From NCBI GenBank assembly GCA_963575745.1, contig CAUYUJ010022065.1:40001-80000 (forward strand): a DNA stretch of 40,000 bases, read 5' to 3'. A program made the position numbers and the translations under genes. Shown here one piece after another: positions 1-9,888 of this stretch (positions within the stretch are counted from its first letter, which is position 1; each line of letters begins with the position of its first letter). The notes below the pieces were generated by a model. That model worked only from the letters and a program-made list of their open reading frames with translations. It was not told the origin of the DNA and made no database searches. The DNA comes from Prorocentrum cordatum (lineage: Eukaryota; Sar; Dinophyceae; Prorocentrales; Prorocentraceae).

Positions 1-130
1 AAAACTGTTGCTTCTAGCAGTCGATGTGTTTTGCAATCTATGTTGGGCAAATCTGTGGCATAATCTATGTGTTGACAGCCTGGGACCTGTGCGGCAGCTT
101 CCCGAACCCACTCTTTGGAAAACCCATCCT

Positions 131-187
131 AACCCCGTCTCGGGGGGGGGGGGGGCAAAGGGGGGGGGGAAGAGGGTTTGGGGGGGC
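131..187. repeat. G-run low-complexity sequence
   Basis: Runs of G at 142-155, 160-169 and 179-186 lie in otherwise unremarkable sequence. Three or more long G runs this close could fold as a quadruplex, which is inference. No gene is supported between 1 and 350. Confidence 0.6.
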
Positions 188-352
188 TGCAGGGCGCCCA
201 AATAGAACACAATACTAACCCACATAGAACACGATACTAAAATCAAATACCCCCATTGAGCTCCAACTAGCCCACCCCCTCGGAGACATCCAGGACCTCC
301 TGCAACTCTCATGCAGCACTGTGGCCGCATTCGCTCCCCCCCCCGCAGGCCA

Positions 353-482
353 AGTCTTCTCTCTATCTCTCTCTTTCTCCATCTCTCTCTATCTCTTTCT
401 CTACACATTTTCTTTCTCATTCGCTCTCGCTCTCTCTATCTCTCTCTCTATCTATCTATCTCTCTCTCTCTGTGTCTCTATT
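353..482. repeat. CT-rich microsatellite
   Basis: An impure run of TCTC and TATC units. The open frames across it encode only Ser/Leu-rich low-complexity peptide and are not taken as genes. Confidence 0.85.
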
Positions 483-550
483 TCTGCCCCTCTCTGCACG
501 CGCGCTTCGCGCGCGCTTAGGTTGTAGCGCAGACGCTCACGATTGGAAAC

Positions 551-665
551 TGAATTTTGTGACGACGGCGACAATGACGACGGCCTCGACGACGATGACG
601 AAAACAACTGTGACGACATCGACAACGAAGACGACTACGAAGACGACAACGGACGACCACGACGA
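551..665. repeat. GAC-trinucleotide-rich tract
   Basis: An imperfect run of GAC/GACGA triplets. Open frames here encode Asp/Thr-rich low-complexity sequence. Similar GAC tracts occur at 13216-13283, 27323-27394 and 28618-28687. Confidence 0.75.
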
Positions 666-750
666 CGGCAACACTGTCTACACAATGGTTCCGACAACGA
701 GCCGGCCTGCGCGAACCGAACCAGGCTGATCCATACCGGTGCGAATTGGC

Positions 751-812
751 ATCTCCCAACCCTCCTGTGGTGTTGGGTCCTCGTTTTGAAGAGACGGTCA
801 ACGCGTTCTCCT
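751..812 (+). repeat. Outer flank module of left satellite arm
   Basis: About 45 bp, beginning CCCAACC and continuing TGTGGTGTTGGG and CGTTTTGAAGAGACGGT, recurs almost unchanged as the reverse complement at 7638-7690. In both places it is followed inward by a CCT-type tract and then by the 77-bp satellite. This order, module then pyrimidine tract then satellite, shows that the two loci are copies of one composite repeat in opposite orientation. Confidence 0.85.
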
Positions 813-837
813 CCTCTCCTCCTCCTCCCCCTCCTTC

Positions 838-2107
838 CTATCGTCCGCATGCGTCCCGCACACTCAGTACAGCGTTTCGTGGCCCTCCTCCCCCTCCTCC
901 CTGCGCTTCACCCACCCAATACAGCGTTTCGTGGCCCCATAGGGAGGGAGCCCCACCGAGGGTCCCAATGCTACCGTCCGCTTGCGTCCCGCACACCCAG
1001 TACAGCGCTTCGTGGCCCCATAAGGAGCCCCACCGAAGGTCCCAGCGCTACCGTCCGCATGCGTCCCGCACACCCAGTACAGCGCTTCGTGGCCCCATAG
1101 GGAGCTCCACCGAAGGCCCAAGTGCCCCCGTCCGCATTCGTCCCGCACACTAAGTACACCGTTTCGTGGCCCTCCTCCCCCTCCTCCCTGCGTTTCACCC
1201 ACCCAGTACAGCGCTTCGTGGCCCCATAGGGAGCCCCACCGAAGATCCCAGTGCTACCGTCCGCATGCGTCCCGCACACCCAGTACAGCGTTTCGTGGCC
1301 CCATAGGGAGCCCCACCGAAGGTCCCAGTGCTACCGTCCGCATGCGTCCCACACGCCCAGTACAGCGCTTCGTGGCCCCATAGGGAGCCCCACCGAAGGT
1401 CCCAGTGCTACCGCCCGCATGCATCCCGCACACCCAGTACAGCGTTTCGTGGCCCTCCTCCCCCTCATCCCTGCGCTTCACCCACCCAGTACAGCGCTTC
1501 GTGGCCCCATAGGGAGTCCCACCGAAGGTCCCAGTGCTACCGTCCGCATGCGCCCCGCACGCCCAGTACAGCGCTTCGTGGCCCCATAAGGAGCCCCACC
1601 GAAGGTCCCAGCGCTACCGTCCGCATGTGTCCCGCACACCCAGTACAGCGTTTGGTGGCCCCATAGGGGGCTCCACCGAAGGCCCCCGTGCCCCCGTCCG
1701 CATGCGTCCCGGAAGCCCAGTTTGGCATTTTCACCCACCCAGTGCAGCGTTTCGTGGCCCCATAGGGGGCTCCACCCAAGGCCCCAGTGCCACCGTCCGT
1801 ATGCGTCCAGGAAATGTAATTTGGCATTTTCACCCGCGCAGTGCAGCGTTTCGTGGCGCCATAGGGGGCTCCACCGAAGCCCCAGTGGGACCGTCCGCAT
1901 GCGTCCCGGAAGCCCAATTTGGCATTTTCGCTCACTCAGTAGAGCGCTTCGTAGCCCCATAGGGAGCTCCACCGAAGCCCTCAGTGGGACCGTCCGCATG
2001 CGTCCCGGAAACCGAATTCGGCACACCATCCACACAGTACAGGGTTCCCCCTCGCCCAGTGCAGCGCGTCGTGGCCCCATAGAGAGCTTCACAGAAGCAG
2101 ATATTCA
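838..2107 (+). repeat. 77-bp satellite array, left arm
   Basis: Tandem units carry CCGTCCGCATGCGTCCCG, CAGTACAGCG and TTCGTGGCCCCATAGGG. The starts of CCGTCCGC at 1257, 1334 and 1411 give a 77-bp period. Three units carry an extra 52-bp segment rich in CCT (at 881, 1168 and 1451), making a three-unit higher-order repeat of 283-287 bp. From 1694 to 2090 the units lengthen to 98-99 bp and gain a segment containing TTTGGCATTTTC. All three forward frames are largely open, giving Arg/Pro/Ser-rich peptides in every frame. That is a repeat artefact, not a gene. Confidence 0.9.
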
Positions 2108-2520
2108 CAATTACGGTACCCACAACTGCATATCGTTGGGACCTTCGCCAAGATAATTTTCAGTGCGGACCGAACCCGTCCGAACCGGTCGCTTTGGACA
2201 CTCGAACCGAACCAATCGCACCAGCTTCAAACTAGACCCTGAACGGGACCGAGCAGGACAGCGAAAACGCGATCCTCCTCCTTTTCCTCCTCCTCCTCCT
2301 CCTCCTTATGTTTCCCCTTCTCCTCTGCGTCTTCTGGACCTCCCTTCTCATCCAGCGTGCTCCGGAAGGGTCCTGCCAGAACGCTCTGTGCACAACTGCT
2401 GGCTCCACATGCCATCTTCCGTTGGAGGCTGACGACAGGCCTCGTCGCCCGATGCCGATACCGAGACCTCTTCCTCCCAGGGACGTGTTTGGACTTTTGA
2501 GGGCCGTCTCGTGACGAACC
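2108..2520. other. Interval without a recognised gene
   Basis: Mostly unique-looking sequence with a CCT tract at 2275-2308. I see no coding signal or RNA gene. Confidence 0.5.
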
Positions 2521-2706
2521 AACAACACACACCCATACCCATAGAGGGGTCGGAAAAGGGCTATGGGTGCGTGTTGTCGGATGGGGGTCCCCGCTCGAAC
2601 GGGAGCGTTCCCTAGGGTCCGACAGCCCGCACCCATACCCATAGCCAGTCCTCCTCCTCCTAACGACCCCCTTACGGGTATGGGTATGGGTGTGTGTGTG
2701 TGTGTG
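2521..2706. repeat. Double foldback element with CCCATA motifs
   Basis: Four copies of a sequence like ACACACCCATACCCATAG alternate in orientation: forward at 2522-2544, inverted at 2561-2577, forward at 2628-2645, inverted at 2675-2705. The first pair can form a hairpin of about 56 nt, and the second pair closes a larger loop. The last copy runs into a TG tract. No coding capacity. This is a candidate non-autonomous foldback or MITE-like sequence; no target duplication was identified. Confidence 0.6.
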
Positions 2707-2739
2707 GTTCGTTCGTCATCTCGGGCTCCCTCTTGGGAC

Positions 2740-3125
2740 CTCCTGCGGGCCGCGCGGGCCTCTTGGGGCCTGCTGGCAGCCCGTCGGGGAAGACGTCTCG
2801 GATGTTCGGCCCGCGCTCCCCCTCTGGCGCCCACCTTGGCGCCGTCGTGGGGCCTTCCTGGGAAGTCTTGGAGCCGCGTCGGGCCGTTTTGGAACGGTTC
2901 GGGGAACGTCCTGGGCCTTCCCGGCGAGGTCTCGGGGGCCTCTTGGGCTGTCCCGGCACGCTGGAACACCGAAAAGGCGAAAACGCTACAGCGGAGACGA
3001 GACGGTGGAAAATCATTGTTTGCTTGTTGGGGCCCTCCTGGGAACGGGCTCCGAGGTTTCTTGGGGCGTCTCGGAAGCTTGCTGGGCCGTCGTTGGGCCC
3101 CTCTGGGGCTCTAAAGGAACATGGT
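2740..3125 (+). repeat. Family E repeat, forward
   Basis: Degenerate blocks of GCCTCTTGGGG and GGCCGTCTTGG type, including a more A-rich module around 2960-3015 (CGAAAAGGCGAAAACG). The same family fills 7720-10590 and 28850-31860. Several overlapping frames stay open and give Gly/Leu/Ser/Trp-rich peptides, so I do not call a gene. Confidence 0.75.
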
Positions 3126-3160
3126 GTTTCCTGCCTGGGTTCCTCCTAGCCCGTTATGTG

Positions 3161-3262
3161 AGCATCGTTTATCCGATCCCCATCCCCACAACTGGGGTGG
3201 TAATTTTAAGGGGGGGTTCGAAAGGGGATGGGAATGGGCTTGGGGGTCGGATAAACGATACT
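3161..3262. mobile_element. 102-bp MITE-like foldback element
   Basis: Twenty-base terminal inverted repeats match at 18 positions: AGCATCGTTTATCCGATCCC at 3161-3180, and the complement of AGTATCGTTTATCCGACCCC at 3243-3262. The middle holds a smaller CCCCA/TGGGG pair. It has no coding capacity. Size and terminal repeats resemble a MITE; no clear target-site duplication is seen next to it. Confidence 0.6.
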
Positions 3263-3277
3263 GATTCCAACCCTTCC

Positions 3278-3393
3278 TCCTCCTCATATTCATCATTCAT
3301 CCTCCTCCTCCCCTCTCCTCATCCTCCTGGTGCTGCTGCTCCTCCTCCTCCTCCTCCTCATGCTCCCCCTCCTCCTCCTCCTCTTCCCCATTA
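3278..3393. repeat. CCT microsatellite
   Basis: An imperfect CCT/CTC tract with a short CTG run near 3330. Confidence 0.8.
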
Positions 3394-3484
3394 GGGCAGT
3401 CCCCAGAGGGCCTTGTGAGAGCAGAGGCCCAAGTCCGCCCATGGAGGGTCGGGGCACGGGGATTGGGGGGCCGCGCGCCTCCCC

Positions 3485-3700
3485 CGCCAATGCTACTACA
3501 TGTGTGCATGCATATGGATGTGCATATGTATGCGAATGTATATCTGCATGGGCATGTGCATATATATATATATATATATACATATCGAAGTACATACAAT
3601 ATGAATGAAATGATGAATGAATCAATGAACGCATGAACGACACATTAAATGTGTGTGCTCGTAGGTGTGTATGCATGTACGTGCGTAAGTATGTATGTAT
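3485..3700. repeat. TG/TA microsatellite with flank module
   Basis: Impure ATGTGCATGCA, a pure TA run at 3562-3580, then ATGA and TGTATG repeats. It is preceded by a G/C-rich stretch with GCCCATGGAGGGTCGGG, which resembles 31850-31900, also just before a TA microsatellite. It is followed at 3694-3722 by a GCTACCCCCCCGC module that recurs inverted near 5987-6016. Confidence 0.8.
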
Positions 3701-3820
3701 GCTACCCCCCCGCAGGGGTCTACCTCATTCTTGTGCGTGCAAAATAAGCGCTCTTGTCGCTTGGGGAGGGAGGCAGTGAGGTGACCTACCTCATTCTTGC
3801 TTTTCTTTTTCGCCTCACCG

Positions 3821-3965
3821 TGTAGGAGGAGGAGGAGGAGAAGTAGGAGGAGGAGAGGAGGAGGAGGAGGAGGAGCAGCAGCATGATAAAGTAACATAAG
3901 GATGGAATGAGGAGAAACAATTCATCAGAGGAGGGAAACGGATGAAGGACGAGGAGGAGGAGCAG
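3821..3965. repeat. GGA/GAG-rich tract
   Basis: Impure GAG triplets. The opposite strand reads as Leu- or Ser-rich low-complexity peptide. Confidence 0.75.
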
Positions 3966-4063
3966 GAGGCTCCCCCCGGAGAGGTCCCCAAAAAACAGAA
4001 ACAGGATGAGGCTCCCGCCTGAGAGGTCCCGCAAAAACCCAAACAGATCCCGCCTGAGAGGTC
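3966..4063 (-). repeat. 42-bp repeat, inverted left arm
   Basis: Three units with the core GAGGCTCCCGCCTGAGAGGT, the reverse complement of the core at 4261-4565. The sequence just inside this arm (to about 4084) is also complementary to the start of the right arm region (about 4228-4260). The pair can therefore fold with a loop of roughly 140 nt. Confidence 0.8.
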
Positions 4064-4260
4064 AAACAAATAAGAAACCCAACCACCATGCCTCTCATCC
4101 CTGTAACTGTCAAACAAAAATAAAAAACAAAGTTCCAGAGGAGATGGTGGCCCTCGTCAATGCATGTGGGGCAGCGGCGTCAGATCTCTCCTGGATTTTT
4201 TTTTGCTTGGGACAGTTGCAGGGGCGAGAGCCATGGTGTTTGGGTCTATTTCATTGTTTG

Positions 4261-4565
4261 ACCTCTCAAGCGGGAACCTCCATCTGTTTGGTTTTTTGGG
4301 AGACCTCTGAGGTGGGAGCCTCCTTTTGTGGGGGGGGGGGGGGGACCTCTCAAGCGGGAGCCTCATCTGGTTCGTTTTTTGTTGGACCTCTCAAGCGCGA
4401 GTTTCCTTTTGTTCAGTTTTTTGTTGGACCTCTCAGGCGGGAGCCTCGTCTTGTTCGGGTTGTTGGGGGAACCCTCAGGCGGGAGCTTCCTCTTGTTTGT
4501 TGGGGGCCTCTCAGGTGGGAGCGTCCTCGCAATGAGTTGTTTGGCAACCTCTCAGGCGGGAGCCG
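4261..4565 (+). repeat. 42-bp repeat, forward right arm
   Basis: Eight degenerate units begin ACCTCTCAGGCGGGAGCCTC, followed by a T/G-rich spacer. Spacing is 36-43 bp. One unit carries a G run at 4329-4344. Open frames through it repeat the same short peptide in more than one frame, so it is not coding. Confidence 0.85.
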
Positions 4566-4613
4566 GCGTTCATGATAATAGAGCTGCCATCCAGGAGAGG
4601 GAATCCAAGAGGA

Positions 4614-4772
4614 GAGAGGGGAGGTGGAGGAGGTGGAGGAGGAGGGGGAAGAAAATGATGATGCTGAGGGGGATGCGGATGCGGATGTTCATGCGCATGC
4701 GGATGCGGGTGCGGAGGAGGAGGAGGAGGAGAAGGAGGAGGACAAGGAGGGGGAGGAGGAGGAGGAGGATCT
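4614..4772. repeat. GGA-rich tract
   Basis: Impure GGA with an intervening ATGCGGATGCGG minisatellite at about 4670-4710. Confidence 0.8.
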
Positions 4773-4880
4773 GTTAAAATGAAGGAGTGCGACTGGTGTA
4801 GCATCCAAGAAGATCAAATGAAGTTTCTGGGTGCGGATGTCGTGTGGCCATCGTCGCGATTGTCCGTATCGTTGGAGATT

Positions 4881-5275
4881 CGTCCCCTCCTCCCTCTTCT
4901 CCTCTCCTCCTTTTTTTATTATCCTTCCTCCTCTTCATCATTTACCTCATTTTCCCACATCCCTCTCTCTGTCTTCCCCTTCTTTTCCTCATTGCATTTC
5001 CCCCCCACCTCCACCCCAATCCCTTCATCCGAGTTTCTCCTCTCCTCGCTGTCCGATGCACTGTCTTGCTCTTCCTCGTCCTCGTTCTGCCTGCCCCCCG
5101 TCTCCCGTCGATCGCCTTCCTCCCTCTTCCTTCCCCTGCTGAGGTTCATGCTCTCCTCCTTCCTTTCCCCTTCTCATGTTCCTTCCTTCCTCCTCCCTCA
5201 CCCTCCTCCTCCTCATTATCCCTCTGTCTCTCTCTCCCTCTCTCCCTCCCCCCCCCCTCTCTCTCTCCCATTACT
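4881..5275. repeat. Pyrimidine-rich tract
   Basis: Nearly 400 bp of CCT/TCC/CTC-rich sequence on the plus strand. The open frames encode Ser/Pro/Leu low-complexity peptide. Confidence 0.8.
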
Positions 5276-5327
5276 TACTACATATCTCTTATTATCTCGT
5301 TATCTGCCTCCCTCTCTACGTCGGAGG

Positions 5328-5655
5328 CGCAATACTTCGACACTGTTGGAACGCAGTGCTCCGGATCGATCGAAGCGCAATGCTTCGTCCTCGTCGGAAG
5401 CGCGATGTTTCCTATTCGTCGGAAGCGCAATGTTTCCTGCGCGTCGGAAGCGCAATGTTTCCTCTCTGTCGGAAGCGCAATGTTTCCTCCTCGTCAGAAG
5501 CGCAATGCTTCATGTTTGGTGGAACGCAGCGTTCTGGATTCATCGAAGCGCAACGTTTCCTCCTTTTCGGAAGCGCAATGCTTCCTCCTCGCCGGACCGC
5601 AATGTTTTGGACCCCATCGAAGCGCAAGGCTTCGTGCTTGTCGGAAGCGATTGGC
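5328..5655 (+). repeat. 25-bp hairpin satellite
   Basis: About a dozen units of CGGAAGCGCAATGTTTCCT plus a variable TCGT end, clearest between 5394 and 5500 where the period is 25 bp. Many units contain GAAGC-GCAAT-GCTTC, a 5-bp stem with a 5-nt loop. No inverted partner array was found in this window. Confidence 0.85.
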
Positions 5656-6379
5656 TGGCGTTTCGGCGTAGACGTAGGCAGTGCACCCGTTCTACTCGGG
5701 GTATTCCACTTGCACAACGACGCGGTCTTTGATTAGTCTAGCATGTGTGCTGCACTGGGGTAGTGCGTCTGCACTACGTCGGGGCTCTAGCATGAGTGTT
5801 ATCAATTGCGTGCTTCTGCGCCTAGAAGCTTGCAGCTAATAGTGAATGCCCGCGGGACCTGGAACCCAGACGCATGGCACTGCAAACGCGTCCAATCATC
5901 TCACCGCCACAGCGCATCGCACAGTCTAGCCTGCACTGTCAAGAGAACAACATCACACCATCGCTGCGCTTGAGCACCAACATGTAGAAAAGGTGGACCC
6001 CCGCGGGAGGGTAGCTTATGCATGTATGCACACACACATATATATATATATACACAACCTAGAACCATCGCGCGCTGTTCGCGCGCGCTCAAGTTCTAGC
6101 CAGGCTTGATCGGCTAACTCATGTCATCTCATTGTGGTCGTGTCTTGCGTCCAGGGACTCCTTTGGAGGCCCTCCGCAAGCCTCGGAATCGTACAGAAGG
6201 GGATACGCGGAAACGCAGAAATCATGACCTTATTTCTTAAGTGTTCAACGATTTGGGGCCCTCGAAGGCTTCCTGGGTTCTCTTTTTGGAGGCGAGGGGG
6301 GTCTGAATTGTGGTCTTTTGTGCAAGAGTAGACCGGGGGCCACACTTGAAACAAATAGCCTGGCGAAGGACCCAACCAT
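5656..6379. other. Mostly unique interval with TA microsatellite
   Basis: No recognised gene. It contains CA/TA repeats at 6026-6054, a CGCGCG-rich near-palindrome at 6064-6090, and at 5987-6016 the reverse complement of the GCTACCC module seen at 3694-3722. Confidence 0.5.
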
Positions 6380-7530
6380 ATGCAGAACAACGCATTCGGT
6401 GGAGTTCCCTATGGGGCCACGAAACGCCGTGCTGTGTGTGGCGGACGCATGCGCCCCCCCCCCGACCACTGGGGCCTTCGGTGGAGCTCCCTATGGGGCC
6501 ACGAAACGCTGTGCTGGGTGTGGCGGACGCATGCGCCCCCCCTCCACTCGGGCCTTCGGTGGGGCTCCCTTTGGGGCCACGAAACGCCGTGTTGGGTGTG
6601 GCGGGCGCATGCGCCCCCCCCCCGGTGGGACCTTCGGTGGAGCTCCCTATGGGGCCACGAAGCGCCGTGCTGGGTGTGGCGGGCGCATGCGCCCCCCCCG
6701 GTGGGGCCTTCGGTGGGGTTCCCTCTGGGGCCACGAAACGCCGTGCTGGGTGTGGCGGACGCATGCGCCCCCCTCCACTGGGGCTTTCGGTGGAGCTCCC
6801 TTTGGGGCCACGAAGCGCGGTGCTGGGTGTGGCGGACGCATGCGCCGCCCCCCACTGGGACCTTCGGTGGAGCTCCCTATGGGGCCACGAAGCGCTGTGC
6901 TGGGTGTGGCGGACGCATGCGCCCCCCCCCACCGGGGCCTTCGGTGGAGCCCCCTATGGGGCCACGAAACGCCGTGCTCGGTGTGGCGGGCGCATGCGCC
7001 CCCCCTCCAGTGGGGCCTTCGGTGGAGCTCCCTTTGGGGCCACGAAGTGCCGTGCTGGGTGTGGCGGGCGCATGCGCCCCCCCCCCCCCTGGGACCTTCG
7101 GTGGAGTTCCCTATGAGGCCACGAAGCGCCGTGCTAGGTGTGGCGAGCGCATGCGCCCCCCCCACCACTGGGGCACTCGGTGGAGCTCCCTTTGGGGCCA
7201 CGAAGCGCTGTGCTGGGTGTGGCGGACGCATGGGCCCCCCTCCACTGGGGCCTTCGGTGGAGTTCCCTATGGGGCCACGAGGCGCCGTGCTGGGTTTGGC
7301 GGACGCATGCGCCCCCCCCACTGGGACCTTCGGTGGAGCTCCCTATGGGGCCACGAAGCGCTGTGCTGGATGTGGCGGACGCATGCGCCCCCCCCCCCCC
7401 ACTGGGGCCTTCGGTGGGGTTCCCGATGGGGCCACGAACCGCTGTGCTGAGTGTGGCGGACGCATGCGGGCTTTGCCGCTGGGGCCTTCGGTGGAGCTTC
7501 CTATGGGGCTACGAAGCGTGTGAGAGGTGT
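6380..7530 (-). repeat. 77-bp satellite array, inverted right arm
   Basis: About 15 units carry TTCGGTGGAGCTCCC, GGGGCCACGAA and GTGGCGGACGCATGCG, the reverse complement of the left arm. The TTCGG positions (6395, 6477, 6555, 6633, 6709, 6786, 6863, 6940, 7018, 7097 and onward to 7487) give spacings of 76-82 bp. Much of the variation comes from a C homopolymer of about 6-13 bases after GCATGCG. That homopolymer replaces a GACGGTAGCA-like linker of the left arm. Three forward frames stay open over hundreds of codons with Cys/Gly/Arg/Pro-rich peptides; the openness in all frames argues against a gene. Confidence 0.9.
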
Positions 7531-7545
7531 ACCGAGAGCAAAGGC

Positions 7546-7690
7546 AAAGAGGGGGAGGAGGGAGGAGGGGGAGGAGGGAGGAGGGAGGAGGGAGGAGGGA
7601 GAAAGGGGAGGAGGAAGGAGGAGGATAGACGCGGGGCACCGTCTCTTCAAAACGAAGACCCAACACCACAGGATGGTTGGGAAAAAAAAT
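7546..7690. repeat. GGA tract and outer flank module of right arm
   Basis: GGA/GGAGGAG tract at about 7546-7630, followed at 7638-7690 by the reverse complement of the module at 751-812. This mirrors the order of the left arm. Confidence 0.85.
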
Positions 7691-9130
7691 TGTGGGATTT
7701 CCATGTTTTTCCAGTTCCTCGGCGCTGTTCGGCGTTGTTTTTTGTTTGTGCCTCGCGGGTTTTGTTAGCCGGGCCCCTCAAGGGTGTGGGATCTTCCGGA
7801 CTCTCTGGGGGTTCTGGAGGCCTCCTGGAGGCCTGGAGAGCCGTCGGAAGGGTGTCGCGGGCTGCGCGGGAGCGTTTTGGGCTGTTCTTTACGTTCTGGG
7901 GGTTCCTTTGGGTCGTCATGCGCTGTCGTTCGGCGACTTGGGGTCTCCCCCCGGGAAGCCGGGAGGCGCGGTACCGGCCAAATGTCAGGGGACGTGTAGG
8001 ACCCCCGAGTAGGAGTCCCACTTTGAGAGGAAAAAAAGGATTCTGGGAATTTCATGTTTTTCTTCAAAATTTTCGATCTTCGAGGGTTGGAAGCGGGAAA
8101 ACGTGAGCAGGCGAAAAACATTAAAAGAAAAACCATGGGACATCACCGATTTGACCGTCTTTGTACTCTCTCGGGACGGCTGTCGCAGTTCTATAGGGCT
8201 GTCCTTGGAGCTTCGTCGGGGTCTTTCTGGGGCCTCTCAAGGATCGGGGGTGTGTTGGGGGCCTCTGGGTGGTCCCGGAAGCCTTTCGGAGGTCTCTGGA
8301 AGCCTCCTGCTCCTGCTCTTGGCCCCGTCTTGGGCCTGTTCTGGGATGGTCTGGGGCTGTCCTGGGCGCCTCTTCGGCAGTCTTGGAGCCTTCTTGGCCC
8401 GTCTTGGGGACGTCCTGAGGGTCTCTTGGGTGGTCTTGGGGCGGTCTTGCGAGCCTCGTCGACGCTCTTAGATTGTTGGAAGCTCGAAAACGCGAGAAGC
8501 CAAAAACATTGAAAAAGAAAACGATGAGAGTCTACGATTTTGGCCTCTTCGGGCCGTCCTGGGACGCCTCTCGGACCTCTCTTGGGGTCTCTTGCACCCG
8601 GGGCCGGGGGGGGGCTCTACTGTGCCTCTTGGGGCGTCATCGGGGCCTCTTTTGGTGTTTTGTTCTGGTCTCATGGGGGCCTCTTGGGAAGTGGGCGCTT
8701 CTTGGAGCTTCTTGGGGTCTCCTGGGGGCTTCTTGGGCCAAACCGCTCGAATCTTCGGTTCCTCCTCCCCGTCTTGGGCGCCGACTCGGGGCGTTCTTGG
8801 GAGGTTTGGACGCATCGGGGGCCGTCTTGGCCCCCTAGTGGGCCGTCTTGGATCCCTCTTCGGGGCATCCTCGACCAGCTTGGGTGCCTCTTGGGCCGTC
8901 TTGGATGCAGTAAAAGCCCCAAAGGCGAACACGCCAAAAATAATAGTTTTCCCTTCGGAAATCGACGATTGTTTCTTATTGGGCCTCTATCGGAGTGCCC
9001 CTTGGGGCGTGTTCGGGGACTCTCTTGCGGGTCTCTTGGGTCTTGCGGGTCTCTTGGGACTTGTTGTGTTTTTGCGGGTCTCTTGGGGACCTCTTGGGGC
9101 TTCTTCGGCGCTTCTTGGAGCCTCTTGGGC

Positions 9131-9572
9131 CGTCTTGGGCCGTCTTGGACGCAGTGGAAACCCAAAAGGCGAACACGCCCAAAATATCTGTTGCCCCATG
9201 GGAAATCGGCGGTATGTGCCTATTTGGGGCTCTATCGGGGTGCCTCTTGGGGCGTCATCGGGGCCTCTTTTTGTGTTTGTTCGGTTCTCATGGGGGCCTC
9301 TTGGGGCTTCTGTGTTCTTCTTGGAGCCTCTTGGGGTCTCCTGGGGGTCTCCTGGGCCAAGGTGCGAATTTCTGGTTCCTCGTCCCCGTTGTGGGCGCCG
9401 CCTTGGAGCGTTCTTGGGCGGTTTGGGCGCCTCGTGGGCCGTCTTGACCCCCTCGTGGGCCGTCTTTGGGCCCTCTTGGGGGCATCCTCGACCGGCTTGG
9501 GTGCCTCTTGGGCCGTCTTGGACGCAGTGGAAGCCCCAAAGGCGAACACGCCAAACATATCAGTTTTCCAAT
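9131..9572 (+). repeat. Recent segmental duplicate, copy 1
   Basis: About 440 bp nearly identical to 9889-10330 with a constant offset of 758 bp. I noticed about half a dozen differences, for example GTTGTGGG against GTCGTGGG. The 758-bp offset equals two family-E monomers (372 + 386), so it looks like dimer amplification. Confidence 0.85.
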
Positions 9573-9888
9573 CGGAAATCGACGATGTGTGCCTATTTGG
9601 GGCTCTATTGTGGTGCCTCTTGGGAACCTCCTTGGGGTCTCTTGGGGGTCTTGGAGCCTCTGGGGGCCTCTTGGGGCCTCCTGGGGACCTCTTGGGGCCT
9701 CCTGGGAGCCTGTGGGGCCGAAAGGTCGGAATTTGAAGATGGTTGTGCACCTCTGGAGCACCTACTTGCCCCTCTGGGGCTCGTCATGGGGCTCTCTTGG
9801 GCTGTCTTGGGGGCCTCTCGGGCCGTCTTGGGACCCTCTTGGGGTCGTCTTGGATCCCTCTTGGGAGCCTGTGGGGCAGTCTTGGGTG

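Noticed and set aside
6085-6095. CTCAAG as a possible spliced-leader remnant
   Set aside because: The rest of the 22-nt dinoflagellate leader is absent; no full copy was seen on either strand.
6318-7523. 401-codon Cys/Gly/Arg-rich frame, with similar long frames in two other phases
   Set aside because: It lies wholly in the 77-bp satellite; three frames are open at once and repeat the same pattern.
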